A DNA stretch of 64,000 bases, from assembly GCF_003609835.1 (NCBI RefSeq), contig NZ_AP017898.1, positions 2,790,001 through 2,854,000 on the forward strand. The letters run 5' to 3'. This document shows positions 7,385 to 17,178 of the stretch, piece by piece. The position numbers and the translations under genes are program-made. Source of the DNA: Sphingopyxis sp. FD7 (GTDB lineage Bacteria; Pseudomonadota; Alphaproteobacteria; Sphingomonadales; Sphingomonadaceae). A model generated the notes under the pieces. It did no database searches. It had not been told where the DNA came from and saw only the letters and a program-made list of their open reading frames with translations. The stretch's first letter is position 1. Each line of letters begins with the position of its first letter.

Positions 7385-10368
7385 GTGATCTGTGTCCTCT
7401 TCATGATTTCGGCGGAGATTTGAACGTCCTTCCAGCGGACATCGACGGCGGAGAGCGCATCGAGCGTGACGATATAGAGCTGGCCGCTTTCGGGCGCCGT
7501 ATCGATCCACGACAGATGCGCATTGTCCCAGACGTTGTAGATATATTCGAGCTTGTCGCTGTTCATGGGCGATACCGCCGAGGCGGGCAGCGCAGGATAG
7601 CCGCCCGGCGTCGCGCCCGGATCGGCCTTGAAGGCCGCCGCCTGCGCCGCCGTCACCTCGCGCAGCCTCGCCCATACATGCTGCGCCGCCAGCGCCTCGA
7701 TCTTGAAGTTGCCGGTCATCGTCACGCGAACCGCGTTGGTGCCGGGCGGCAGCGGCGGCAGCTCGACCATACCGACCAGGACGTCGTTGGCGCTTCGCAG
7801 CAGCGAAGGCGGCGTCGACACGACGATGCCGCCGACCGCGCCGCCCGCGACCGACAGCGAATCGACCGACAGCTGCGAGACATAAAGCCCGCCGTTGCGG
7901 AACTCGAAGGGCGCCTTCGACACCCCGCCCGCCGCATCCCAGATGCGCAGATAATCGACGATGAAATCCATGCCGCCCGTTTGGCCGTCATTGTTTGCGA
8001 CCCAGCCGATGACGCGCCCATTGACGTCCAGCTTGACGCCATAGCGCGCGAAAAGACCGTCGATGCTCTCGGCCTGCTGTTCGATCGTCGCGCTATGCTC
8101 GCCGACCGTCGTCGAAACCTGGCTGATCTGCGTCGCCAGCGCGCTATCGGTCGATGATCGGACCTGCTGCTCGATCGCGATCGCGCCCTCGGCCGCGCCG
8201 ACCCGCGCCGCCAGTGCTTCGCGCGCCATCGCTTCGGCCGTGTCGCCATCGATCAGCCGCGCCGTGATTTCCTCGCGGGCCAGTGCCAGCGACGCGACCG
8301 TCGAACGCTGGCGCCGATCGCCGGCGAGAAGTGCCGCCAGCGACGCCGCCGCTTCATCCTCCTGGCGGCGATCGACCAGCCGCGCGACGCTGATCCCCCG
8401 TTCGATCGACGCGGTGTCGCCCAGAGCGGACAGGCTGTCCTCGGCCGTCGCGACGCGTGTTTCCAGATCGTTGAAGGTCGCTGCATCGACCTTGGTGACG
8501 ATCGCGCCCTGGAGCGCATCGATGTCGATCCTTGCGTCGGTGACCGTCGCCGACAAGGCGTTGACGGTCGCGGCGTCGGCCTTCAGCAACAGCGACGCAT
8601 CATGGCCGTCCAGCCGCACCTCGGCACTCGTCAGCCGTGCCTCGATGCCTTCAAAGACGGGCACCTGCGACGGATCGATCACCGCCGTCGCAATCGCATT
8701 GTCGACATAGGACGTGGTGGCTTTCAACGCGACCTGCGCCTGCACGGCGTCGAGCGTCACCGACACGTCGTTGATCCGCTCGGCTGTCGCATCGATCGCC
8801 GACAGCGTCACCTTTCCAGACGCGGGATCGACATAGATGCCCGCGTCGCGGATGACGCCCTGCGTCCGCGCGAGCCGCGTATCGATCTGCGTCACGACGG
8901 CGGCGAGGCGGTCGAGCGCGTCGGTCTGGACGCGCATCGCCCCCTCGGTCGCCGCGCCGATCGCGGCGGCGCGCACCTGTCCCAGATCGGTGGCAGCGCC
9001 GCCGCCGCGGTCGATCAATAACCGCCCGCCCTCCGTCAGCACGAGCGACATATTCAAAAGGTCCGCGGGCGAGCGCGTATTGCCCTCTTCGTCGCGGATA
9101 TTGCTCGGCAGGTCGCTCGCGGGCGAAGGCACGATCGCCCCGTCCGTAGCACCTGGTTCCGCGGGCTTCAAATCCTCCAGCGGCGTGCCGTCGAGATAGC
9201 TGACATCGTCCGCCAGGATGACGGCGGCCGATATTTCGCTGTCGCTATGAACGCGATGATTGCGGCGATAACCGACCTTGCGCGTCTTCACCGGCGGCAA
9301 CTGCCGTTCACGGCCGAGGAAGATCGCCTGAAACGCCGCTACCGGAGCGCCCCATGCCCATTCGCCGATGCGGATCGTCGCGTCGGGCTGGAGCACCCAA
9401 TAAAGCGACACGCCCAGCAAGAGGCGGTCGATCGCCTGCGCGACGGTGTCGGTGCCGACTGCAATGTGGACGCCGCAGGGCGCGGGCCGCAGCGCCTCCG
9501 CTGCGGCCAGATCGGCGAGGGCCGGCCCACCAACCGCTGCCAGCATCTTCGCGACGATCCCCGCCGCCGTCTCCGAATATCCCCCGCTGTTCTCGCCGCG
9601 AATGTCAGCCGTCAACGGCCCCGCGGGAACGGTCCACCATTTGACGCAGGCAATCGACGGCGCGGCCACACACCCGCCATCGGGCGCATCGGCCGCCTGG
9701 AGCGCGGTGAAGGTCGCGGCGACGCTGCCCTGCCACGGCAGCTCGACGATGGCCCCGGCGCGGCCCTTGTCGCGCACGGCGTCGAACGCGCCGATCGGTT
9801 TCGACGGATCGCCGAATTCATAGATATTGTTGGCCTTGTCGAGCAGGCCACCCTCGACATTATAGACGCGACCCCAGCTCCGCCGCTTGGGCCTGCCTGT
9901 CGCCTCGGACGGCCCCTCGATCCCACCCTCGCCGGTAAAGCCCGCGCCGAGCAGCGGCTTGTCGAGCAATTGGCTAGGGTCGGCGATCGTGAGCTGCAGC
10001 TGCCCCTCGTTCACCACGACGTCGGCGACCGTGCCTGTCAGACGCCGAACGAGGGCGCCGCCCTCTTCGCCCGCGTCGATCGTGACGGCGGCATCGCGCC
10101 AATAATAGCCGAGCAGCTCGGTCATCAACGACGACGCGCCGGGCACGAAACCAATCTCGCCGTTGGTCGGCACCGTTCCGCCCGTCCAGCCATTGTCGTC
10201 GAAGCCAAAGGCCGCGCGGAAACGCGGCATCGCGACGACGCCGGCATGATAATTTTCGCCGTTCCGTCGATAGGGCGTGTCGGTGCCGCCACCCGCCAGT
10301 CGGACGGTGACTTCGGCGCCCGTATCGGCGCGGCGCGGCTGAACGTCGATGAATGCGATCTCGCTCAT
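7381..10368 (-). CDS. tail tip / host-specificity protein (J-like, DUF1983 region)
   Basis: A 995-residue protein. The first ~440 residues form the tail-hub-like part. Residues ~450-750 contain long helical repeats (VEQQ/ALATQISQVSTTVGEHS type) typical of the J central region. The segment GVKLDVNGRVIGWVANND followed by DFIVDYLRIWDAAGG matches the DUF1983 region of lambda J-type proteins. The C-terminus is a beta-rich tip. It overlaps the tape measure gene by 4 bp and the next gene by ATGA. It should sit at the tail tip and help choose the receptor. Confidence 0.78.
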   Translation of the reverse strand: MSEIAFIDVQPRRADTGAEVTVRLAGGGTDTPYRRNGENYHAGVVAMPRFRAAFGFDDNGWTGGTVPTNGEIGFVPGASSLMTELLGYYWRDAAVTIDAGEEGGALVRRLTGTVADVVVNEGQLQLTIADPSQLLDKPLLGAGFTGEGGIEGPSEATGRPKRRSWGRVYNVEGGLLDKANNIYEFGDPSKPIGAFDAVRDKGRAGAIVELPWQGSVAATFTALQAADAPDGGCVAAPSIACVKWWTVPAGPLTADIRGENSGGYSETAAGIVAKMLAAVGGPALADLAAAEALRPAPCGVHIAVGTDTVAQAIDRLLLGVSLYWVLQPDATIRIGEWAWGAPVAAFQAIFLGRERQLPPVKTRKVGYRRNHRVHSDSEISAAVILADDVSYLDGTPLEDLKPAEPGATDGAIVPSPASDLPSNIRDEEGNTRSPADLLNMSLVLTEGGRLLIDRGGGAATDLGQVRAAAIGAATEGAMRVQTDALDRLAAVVTQIDTRLARTQGVIRDAGIYVDPASGKVTLSAIDATAERINDVSVTLDAVQAQVALKATTSYVDNAIATAVIDPSQVPVFEGIEARLTSAEVRLDGHDASLLLKADAATVNALSATVTDARIDIDALQGAIVTKVDAATFNDLETRVATAEDSLSALGDTASIERGISVARLVDRRQEDEAAASLAALLAGDRRQRSTVASLALAREEITARLIDGDTAEAMAREALAARVGAAEGAIAIEQQVRSSTDSALATQISQVSTTVGEHSATIEQQAESIDGLFARYGVKLDVNGRVIGWVANNDGQTGGMDFIVDYLRIWDAAGGVSKAPFEFRNGGLYVSQLSVDSLSVAGGAVGGIVVSTPPSLLRSANDVLVGMVELPPLPPGTNAVRVTMTGNFKIEALAAQHVWARLREVTAAQAAAFKADPGATPGGYPALPASAVSPMNSDKLEYIYNVWDNAHLSWIDTAPESGQLYIVTLDALSAVDVRWKDVQISAEIMKRTQIT

Positions 10369-13300
10369 CGCAGGTCCACGTTGCGAGAGATGTTGCCGCC
10401 GCCGCCCCCGCCCACCATGACTACCCCGCCGCCCCCCGCACGCAGGATCGCGCGCATTTCCGCCAGAATGTCGTTGGTCTCGTTGGTCAGCTGGTTCTGC
10501 GTCTGCATCGCCTTGCTGGTGTCGACGGTCGCTTGCTGCGCGGCGCGGATGCGTTCATTCTCGGCCGCGATGATCGCCTCGGCCGTGCTGATCGCGTTCG
10601 AACGATCGCTGGCATATTCGCTGCCCGCAGTGCCATAGGCGTCGCGGCTCGTCTCGACGAGCTGGCGGGTCAGGTCGGCAAGCTTGTCGGCTGCGCCATC
10701 GACGCCCTTTTCGGCGTCCGACTTGGCCGCGGCGATCTCGGTGAGCAGCTTGTCGCGGCGCTCGGCCGCCGTGCCTTCGAACAGGTCGCCGAATTTCAGG
10801 TCATCGAGCAGCTGCTGGAGCGATCCGACGCGGCTCGACAGGATCTGCTCGACCAGCTTGGCGCGATCTTCGGCGTTGCGCGCCTCGATCTTGCTGACGT
10901 CAAAGCCATATTGGGTCGCGATCCGGACGCGCTCTTTCGCCTGCTCCTCGAACTCGCGGAACTGGCGCTCGATCGCGGAGCCAATGCCGCCGAGCAATTC
11001 CTCGACTTCGCGAACCTTCAGCGCCTCCTGGACTGCCTTGTCGATGTCGGTGCTCGACCGCAGCGCCTTTTGCATGGCCGCTGAAAGCCCCTTGATCGCC
11101 CCGTCGCCAATCGCGTCGGCGATGGCATAGGCGATCGCGCCCGCCTCATCGTCGCCGAAGTCGCGCGCGCCATTCTTGATCTTCAGCGACGAGCCGCTGG
11201 TGTTGACACGGTAATCGCCGCCGCGGACGCCGATGGTGGTGTAGAAAGAACCGACCGTTGCATCGAGGGCCTCGGCGATGCGCTGGAGCCCGCCGGTGAC
11301 CGATCCGGCCAGCCCTTCGGCCGCGCCGTAGTTTTTCTTGTCCTTGCCGCCGATTGTATAATCGTCGACCCCGGTGATCACGGCCCCAGCCGAGCGCGAC
11401 TTCTTGAACAGCCCGCCGAGAAGCCCGCCCGCAATCGACCCGATGATGTCGCCGCCGGGGATAGGAAGGAACGAACCGACCGCGCCGCCGATCTGCGATC
11501 CTGTCGTGCTCATTTTCAGGCCCAGCGACTTGCCGACGCCGGCGACGAACGATCCGGTCTGCGCACCGCCGAACGCCTTGGCCAGCGTGCCCTTCAGCTT
11601 GTCGGGCAGGCCGGGCAATTCCTTCGCCGCACCCAAAATGCCACCGATCGGCCCTGCCGTGAAGAAACCGGCATAGGCGCCCTCGAAAACGGGCGACAGC
11701 TTGCGGAAGAAATCGCCGCCCAGATATTCGTCGAACAGCTTGGCGAGCGGTTCATATTGCGCACGCGCCAGATCGCGCAGAAAATCATTCTGCTCGCGCA
11801 TCAATGCGGCGCCGATCGGCGACGGCCGATTGCCCGACACGACGATCGGCGCGTCGGCGCTCGCCGCGCCGCGCGCCTGGCCGAACACGCCCAGGAACGA
11901 TTTCGCGCCCTGGCCGATCGCACCGCGCGCGGTCGACCGATTGATGTCGGCCGTCGCCGCCGCCACCGCGTCGGTGAACATTTTCAGGGCCGCCGACGAT
12001 CGCCCGGCTTCGCCTTCCAGCCCGTCGATCTGTTCCGCCAGATCGTCGATCTCGCGATCGAGCGGCGTCTTGCCGCGCACCCGCTTTTCCAATGCGCGCA
12101 GGCTGTCGCCGAAGATCGCCTCGACCGCCATGCTGCCCCGGAAGCGCTTGATCAGCTGCTCGCTATTCTTCAGGAAATCGCCGCCGCTGCCGCCGCTGAA
12201 CAATTCCTCCAGCGCGCCGCGCAGGTCGCCGATCGACGACATATAGATCGAGATGATGTCCTGGCGCTTTTCGAGCAGATCGTTGATCCGCTCTTCGATC
12301 GCAACCGTCGCCTCGATCTGTTTTCGCGCCGTCGCCGTAAGCGGCACATTTTTCGCTGTCAGATCCTGAATGCGCGCGAGGAGCTGCGCTTCACGTTCTC
12401 GCCCCTGCAACATGAGGAGCTGCTGCGCCCACTGGTCGCGGCTAGTCTTTAGCATGTCGGTGAGCGGCCCGTCGACCGTCTCGACCGCTACGATTTTCAG
12501 CCGCTCCGCCCGCGCGACGAGCTGCTCCCAGTTCGGCGGCTTGCGTGCGCTGAGCACGGCGATGACGCCGTCCAGCTCCTCGACCGCCGCCTGCGCCTTG
12601 ACGATGCCGTCGGGCAACGGGACGAGCCGCTGCTGGATGGCGTCGAGCGGCGCCGCGATCCCGTCCATCACCGCCGCGCGCGCGCCCTTGGCCTCGCCGA
12701 TCAGCTTCTCGAACGACGGCGGCTTGCGCTTCTCCAGGTCGGCGATCAGCCCGTCGATCGCCCGCAGGTCGGCGAACGCCTTGTCCAGCGCGCGCGGCGC
12801 CGGGTTATAGCTGTCCGCGATCCGCGCGATCTTCTCCGCCGCGCTCTCGCCGAAATTGGCGAGTGCGTTGGCCGCGCCGGCGCCGCTACGTGCCTTGGGC
12901 CCTTTCGGACCAGCCTTCCGGAACTCGCTGGCGAGCTGACCTTCGGCGAGGGACTTATCGATCAGGTCGGCCAGCTCGACCTTTGCTTCGGCCGAAACGC
13001 GGTTCGCAAGGGCAGTCAGGAACGCGCTCTTGTCGATGCCTGCGCGCGAAAAATCGATGTCGTTGGCCAAGCGCGCGGCCTCGTCGGCCGAAATGCCGCC
13101 CTGCTCGACGCCCGTTACAAGGCTCGACAACCGCTGGCGCTCGCGCTGCGAGATCGCAAGACCCGTTTCGCCGTAACCACGGTGCAGGATGCGCTGAAAT
13201 GCCAGCCCAAAGCCTCCCCGCGGCGCGTCCTTCGCATCGGCAAGTCCCGACACCGCATCGGTTCGCGCCTTTTCCGCTTCCAGGCGAAGGTTGGCGGACA

Positions 13301-13988
13301 TTATCCGGGCATTGAGGATCAGCATCTCGTTCTGAGCTTTGATCTTGCCTGTCGTGAGGTCGAAGATCTCCCCCATGACACTTTGCGCCTGGCTGAGGCC
13401 GCTCGATGCCATTTCCGCCGCGCTGGCGGCCTCTGCGCCTTCGAACAGCTTGGCGGCGAACATCGACACGAGCGGGATCGCGACGCCCAGCGCGATCCCG
13501 AACGGCCCGCCCATGATCGAAGCGAACTTGGCGATCTTCGACGATGACTTGTCGGTTTCGCCGCCCATCATCGCGATCGCAAATTGCGCCTGCGACGCCT
13601 GCTGTGAAAATGCCGTCAGGATGGGCGTCCCGCCCTGGACCTGGATCAGGAAATCCTGCGCCTGCTGCCCCAGCTGCATCTGACCCGCACGATGCCGCGC
13701 CTGCGCCCGCGCGATGACGTCGGCCGCCTGCTGCTCGGCGCGCGCCGCCGCCCTTGCTGCCCGTTCCTGATCCTTGCGCGCGCGCTCGACCTCGCGCGCC
13801 GCGCGGGCCGCCTCGCGATCGCTCGCGGCAACCTGATTGGTCGCGGCCGACGCCGTGCGCCCCGCGCCGGCCATGTCGCGCAGGCCGCCCGCTGCACCCT
13901 TGGCGCGCTGCTCGCTCGCGGTCAGCTGACCGACAAGCCCGTCGTCGCGCGCGCGCAGCCGCGCTTCAAGGATCGTCTGCGCGCTCAT
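10365..13988 (-). CDS. tail tape measure protein
   Basis: A 1207-residue protein. Residues 1-110 are a charged coiled coil (REAARAAREVERARKDQERA). Hydrophobic stretches follow (IMGGPFGIALGVAIPLVSMFAAKLF, near residue 160; and Gly-rich segments near 760-870), as in tape measures that penetrate the membrane. More coiled coil follows to the end. At about 0.15 nm per residue it would set a tail near 180 nm, which fits a long flexible tail. It overlaps the tail chaperone extension and the J-like gene by ATGA. The C-terminus is Gly-rich. Confidence 0.9.
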   Translation of the reverse strand: MSAQTILEARLRARDDGLVGQLTASEQRAKGAAGGLRDMAGAGRTASAATNQVAASDREAARAAREVERARKDQERAARAAARAEQQAADVIARAQARHRAGQMQLGQQAQDFLIQVQGGTPILTAFSQQASQAQFAIAMMGGETDKSSSKIAKFASIMGGPFGIALGVAIPLVSMFAAKLFEGAEAASAAEMASSGLSQAQSVMGEIFDLTTGKIKAQNEMLILNARIMSANLRLEAEKARTDAVSGLADAKDAPRGGFGLAFQRILHRGYGETGLAISQRERQRLSSLVTGVEQGGISADEAARLANDIDFSRAGIDKSAFLTALANRVSAEAKVELADLIDKSLAEGQLASEFRKAGPKGPKARSGAGAANALANFGESAAEKIARIADSYNPAPRALDKAFADLRAIDGLIADLEKRKPPSFEKLIGEAKGARAAVMDGIAAPLDAIQQRLVPLPDGIVKAQAAVEELDGVIAVLSARKPPNWEQLVARAERLKIVAVETVDGPLTDMLKTSRDQWAQQLLMLQGREREAQLLARIQDLTAKNVPLTATARKQIEATVAIEERINDLLEKRQDIISIYMSSIGDLRGALEELFSGGSGGDFLKNSEQLIKRFRGSMAVEAIFGDSLRALEKRVRGKTPLDREIDDLAEQIDGLEGEAGRSSAALKMFTDAVAAATADINRSTARGAIGQGAKSFLGVFGQARGAASADAPIVVSGNRPSPIGAALMREQNDFLRDLARAQYEPLAKLFDEYLGGDFFRKLSPVFEGAYAGFFTAGPIGGILGAAKELPGLPDKLKGTLAKAFGGAQTGSFVAGVGKSLGLKMSTTGSQIGGAVGSFLPIPGGDIIGSIAGGLLGGLFKKSRSAGAVITGVDDYTIGGKDKKNYGAAEGLAGSVTGGLQRIAEALDATVGSFYTTIGVRGGDYRVNTSGSSLKIKNGARDFGDDEAGAIAYAIADAIGDGAIKGLSAAMQKALRSSTDIDKAVQEALKVREVEELLGGIGSAIERQFREFEEQAKERVRIATQYGFDVSKIEARNAEDRAKLVEQILSSRVGSLQQLLDDLKFGDLFEGTAAERRDKLLTEIAAAKSDAEKGVDGAADKLADLTRQLVETSRDAYGTAGSEYASDRSNAISTAEAIIAAENERIRAAQQATVDTSKAMQTQNQLTNETNDILAEMRAILRAGGGGVVMVGGGGGGNISRNVDLR

Positions 13989-14745
13989 TTATGGATCTCG
14001 GCAAGCGTGGCCAGCGCGGCCTGCTCCATCGCGCGCAGACCGGGCAGGGTGGCGGGCGTGATCTCTATACCTGCCAGCTCGGCGGTCGGCTTGATCGCGG
14101 CATAATCGAGCCCGGCGAGCGCGCCTGAAAAGGGGTGCCGCCGCCATTGCGTATCGAGCGCAAAGAAAAGCGCGACCGTGCCGGCATCGTCCTGATGAAT
14201 TTCGATCGCGTCGTCGTCGGCGCGCGCGTCCGCCTGAAATCGCGCCGGCAGCACAGTGCTTTGCGTAACCACGTCGTCGGCCTTTTCCCGTCGGCCGCCG
14301 CGCCCCGATGCCCAGGCGCGCGCGACCGCCCTCAGTTTCCCTTGCGCTGCTCCGGTTGGGCCTTGCGCAGGTCGCGATAGGCTTCGGTCACGCCACCGGC
14401 GAAATTCGGGACGCGAAGCATCCGCTCCAGATTGTCCTTGGTAAACGGGACCGATCGGCCGCCCTCGCTGCCGTCGTCCTCGATCACGCCTTCCCAATTC
14501 TCCAGAATGCGGAGAATGAAGGGGGACAACACGCCGCTCAGCGTCTTGCGATCATCCGGATTGTCGGCCTGGACCAGCTCGCTTCCGACCTTGGCCACGT
14601 CGTCGTTGAATGCGACGAACTCATCCTCGTCCAGAATGACAAAGCGCCCGCGGATCTCGTTGACGACGATTTCGCCCTCTTCGGTGACGCCGTTGAAGCG
14701 GATCGGCCACCATGCCTTGGCCTGCGAAACGATTTTATATGCCAC
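13985..14745 (-). CDS. tail assembly chaperone, frameshifted long form (GT-like)
   Basis: The short chaperone frame (14332-14745) ends G GGA AAC TGA. A slip of one base back at this heptamer (14335-14341) enters the frame that stays open to 13985, giving a ~253-residue fusion ending in ALATLAEIHK just before the tape measure start (13988). The extension has no good start of its own. This matches lambda G/GT and other long-tailed phages, where the long form binds the tape measure. The slip is inferred; the frame relation (-1) and the heptamer are seen. Confidence 0.8.
14332..14745 (-). CDS. tail assembly chaperone, short form (G-like)
   Basis: A 137-residue acidic protein starting ATG 14745. 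It lies between tail tube and tape measure genes, the fixed place of tail chaperones. The last codons read AAG GGA AAC TGA, containing the slip heptamer. Most ribosomes should stop here; a minority would make the long form. Confidence 0.82.
   Translation of the reverse strand: MAYKIVSQAKAWWPIRFNGVTEEGEIVVNEIRGRFVILDEDEFVAFNDDVAKVGSELVQADNPDDRKTLSGVLSPFILRILENWEGVIEDDGSEGGRSVPFTKDNLERMLRVPNFAGGVTEAYRDLRKAQPEQRKGN
14335..14341 (-). promoter_or_regulatory. slippery heptamer G GGA AAC for -1 frameshift
   Basis: On the minus strand the sequence reads GGGAAAC, fitting X XXY YYZ in the zero frame, three bases before the short-form stop. Lambda uses the near-identical GGGAAAG at the same place. Confidence 0.8.
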
Positions 14746-14900
14746 GATGGCCTCCTGTCAGAATATGGCGGGGATGTTCGGCTCCCCGCGCCGGACCCTG
14801 ATTGACGGCCAACATTGGGCTGTCGCTCGCTCCGGCACGATCGTCGGCTAGGCGCCGCCGCCCCGAACGGCAGCCGCACGCCATCACAGCCCCTCGGGTG

Positions 14901-15845
14901 TCAGGTTGCGGTAATGACCAGATCGTCCTGGCCGGCGAGGATGTTCATGCGGATGTCCATTTCCCACATCAGCTTGCGGTCTTCCTCGGTCTCGTTGATC
15001 GAGACGATCTGCGTCTGCGCGCAGGCGACCTCCACGATATTGCCGGCCGCGACGCCGTGCGTCAGGTTCAGGTCCATGATCGACGAGCTGTCGAGCGCTG
15101 CCAGATAGTCCTTCGCGGCCATCGACGGCGCTTCGACGACAAGCCGCCCCGTGATCGCATGGTCGCCCCGGTTGACATAGCGCGAGCCGATCAGGTTGCG
15201 CAGGCTGATCCCGACGCCGGCGTTGAGCGTCAGGCTGCGCGTGATGACCGCGAAGCCATCTAGCAGCAGCAGCGTGTTGTCGGTGTTGACTTCCAGCGGG
15301 TCGATCCAGCGGTCGATGGTCGCCGCGCCGGGGGCATTGACGTCGCGCGGAGCGGCAGCGGGGATAAGGCACGTATAATTGAGCCCGATGAACGGATAGG
15401 CGCCCGCGGTGAAATCCATGGTAAAGGTGCCGCGCGAACCCAGCCCCTTGCGTCGCTGGTCGCCCATCCAGTGATACTGCGTCAGCGACGATTGAGGGAC
15501 ATTGGCGGCGGCCATACGCTGCTCCGCGCTTACCCCAGGGGAAAGCACCGGGGCAGCCATGCCGCACGCTTCGAGCAGCTCCATCCACGCGGGAGCGGTG
15601 CCAGCGGCGCCCGATCCCGCAACCTCGACCTCGTAGCTCAGCTCCTGCCGCTTGTTCGTTGCCAGGATCGGCGTCGCGCCGAAGCTGCCGCGGTCAAGGT
15701 TGCGTTCGAGGGGGTCGGTAATCAGCGGCGACGCGCGAAAATTGCGCGTAAGGATCGCATTGGCAGCGAGCGTCGGCGCGGCGTCGGTGCCATAGGCCAC
15801 CTCCTTTTTCGCGGCGAGCACTTTGACGGCGTCAACCATCGACAT
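14901..15845 (-). CDS. tail tube protein
   Basis: A 314-residue protein in the tail-tube position (before the chaperone and tape measure). The start SMVDAVKVLAAKKEVAYGTD is typical of tube proteins of B3-like phages. It is rich in beta structure and Gly/Ala. Without a sheath gene nearby it defines a non-contractile tail. It overlaps the preceding small gene by 14 bp. Assignment rests on synteny and overall resemblance. Confidence 0.78.
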   Translation of the reverse strand: MSMVDAVKVLAAKKEVAYGTDAAPTLAANAILTRNFRASPLITDPLERNLDRGSFGATPILATNKRQELSYEVEVAGSGAAGTAPAWMELLEACGMAAPVLSPGVSAEQRMAAANVPQSSLTQYHWMGDQRRKGLGSRGTFTMDFTAGAYPFIGLNYTCLIPAAAPRDVNAPGAATIDRWIDPLEVNTDNTLLLLDGFAVITRSLTLNAGVGISLRNLIGSRYVNRGDHAITGRLVVEAPSMAAKDYLAALDSSSIMDLNLTHGVAAGNIVEVACAQTQIVSINETEEDRKLMWEMDIRMNILAGQDDLVITAT

Positions 15846-16134
15846 TCTCCTGTCCGCCCGCGTCCGGCTTCAGCGCGGGATCTTCGATATTGGCCTCGGC
15901 GAGCCAGCGACGCCGCGCGACGCCCGACGTCGGCAGGCCATGCTCGTCCAGCTCAAGGCCGGATTTCGGATCGCGAGCGCGCGGCGCGGTCGGCGCGGCC
16001 TGCGTCGTCGTTCGTTCGGCCTCCTTGCCCTTTCGGCCCTTGGGGGCCTTGTCCTCGACGGGCGGCGGGGTGGTCACCTCGCTGCCATTCTCGCCGGGGG
16101 TTGACTGGAACGCGGGATCGGTGTCATCCGCCAT
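15832..16134 (-). CDS. small Pro/Lys/Thr-rich protein, unknown function
   Basis: A 100-residue polar protein rich in Pro, Thr and Lys (TTPPPVEDKAPKGRKGKEAE). The frame ends 14 bp inside the tail tube gene. Its composition suggests a disordered protein. No family recognised. The ribosome site AGGAAAGGAA precedes the ATG and lies in a duplicated segment (16131-16285). Confidence 0.5.
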   Translation of the reverse strand: MADDTDPAFQSTPGENGSEVTTPPPVEDKAPKGRKGKEAERTTTQAAPTAPRARDPKSGLELDEHGLPTSGVARRRWLAEANIEDPALKPDAGGQENVDG

Positions 16135-16285
16135 CAGCTGTTTCCTTTCCTAAGTCTCCATGCGGCCATAAGGTCCGCCTCCACTGCGAGCGGGGGTCCG
16201 TCAGCGGACATCGGTTGTCGCCCATGCCTTCGGCGCACCGCCATCAGCTGCTTCCTTTCCTCAGTCGCCATGCGGCCGTAAAATC
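16131..16285. repeat. imperfect direct repeat: duplicated end of the gp37-like gene
   Basis: Two ~45-bp copies (about 16131-16175 and 16241-16285; period 110 bp) carry the same last residues, AAWRLRKG[SN]S, stop codon, and ribosome site. Upstream of this the first copy still resembles the gene (ADGPPLAVEADL versus ADGWGVAWAVDF). This looks like a decayed partial gene duplication. Confidence 0.75.
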
Positions 16286-16672
16286 GACGGCCCAGGCAAC
16301 CCCCCAGCCGTCAGCGGCTATCAGCCGCCCGCCGGCATAATCGCAGGCGCCCGAGGCGTCGGGATGCTTCCAGCCGGTCAGCGCATCCATCACCTTGACG
16401 ATCTGCTCCTCCAGCTCGCGCGACGGGCTGCCGTCGACGCGCATCTTCGGCTTCAGCACAATGACGACACGGAACATCGTCGCGACCCGCTGGTCGTGGA
16501 TGCCGTTCATCTCATTGGGCCGCGCGGTCTCGCGATCGGGGATGACGAACAGCGCGGGGCTATGCGCCGGCGCCGCCTTCAGTCCCGCCCATTCGAGCAC
16601 GCCCGCGACCTCCCGAAAGCCGCCCGCGATCAAGCGATCGACGATCGGCTGCGCCCGGATCAGCCGGATCAT
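16244..16672 (-). CDS. gp37-like protein (tail terminator/completion candidate)
   Basis: A 142-residue protein overlapping the G-like gene by ATGA. Its place after gp36 and G and before the tail tube, with the N-terminal pattern of a helix followed by FVIPDRETARPNE and a beta-rich second half, fits Mu gp37/tail terminator proteins that cap the tail tube. The terminal residues are duplicated downstream. Confidence 0.65.
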   Translation of the reverse strand: MIRLIRAQPIVDRLIAGGFREVAGVLEWAGLKAAPAHSPALFVIPDRETARPNEMNGIHDQRVATMFRVVIVLKPKMRVDGSPSRELEEQIVKVMDALTGWKHPDASGACDYAGGRLIAADGWGVAWAVDFTAAWRLRKGSS

Positions 16673-17178
16673 GCCGCAGCCCCCGCGTTCATCGCACGCA
16701 GCAGATGGCCGACCAGGATGCGGTCGATCGCCATGATGTCGTCATCGGAAAAGCCGAGGAATGACCGGCGCGGCATGGTGACGCTGGCGCGATAGCCGAA
16801 CGGCGTGTCGAGCGCCTTGCCCGTCTTCGGTCTGATCGTGCCCCCGAATTGATGGATCTTGCCATAGATCGCCGGGCCGCCGGTGCCATAGACGCCGACC
16901 GAGGCGAAATCCTCGCCGCTCTGCCGTTCGAGCGCATTATACAGGTCGCCGCTCGCCTGGAGCGTCTTGCGCCCCTCCTCGATCGCGGCGGCCGATTTCT
17001 TCCAGGGAATGCCCAGCGGGTCGCGCTCTTCCTGAAAGCGGTCGAGCGTTCCTTCGAACATCGCCTCCGACGACTCGGCCATTGGTGCCGACAGATCCGA
17101 CGCGGCCTCGCGCAGCCGACGCAACGTCGGCGCCAGCGCGTCGACCGTCGTGATGTCGATGTCCAGCCCGGCACTCAT
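16669..17178 (-). CDS. virion morphogenesis protein (Mu G-like)
   Basis: A 169-residue protein with the family pattern: long N-terminal helix, then DPLGIPWKK, GRKTLQASGDLYNAL and IYGKIHQFGGTI, ending MPRRSFLGFSDDD. These match the Mu G / virion morphogenesis family, which acts in head completion or head-tail joining. The gene follows gp36 with an ATGA overlap. In Mu, G lies next to F; here it is on the other strand in the head-tail block, as in B3-like phages. Confidence 0.85.
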   Translation of the reverse strand: MSAGLDIDITTVDALAPTLRRLREAASDLSAPMAESSEAMFEGTLDRFQEERDPLGIPWKKSAAAIEEGRKTLQASGDLYNALERQSGEDFASVGVYGTGGPAIYGKIHQFGGTIRPKTGKALDTPFGYRASVTMPRRSFLGFSDDDIMAIDRILVGHLLRAMNAGAAA

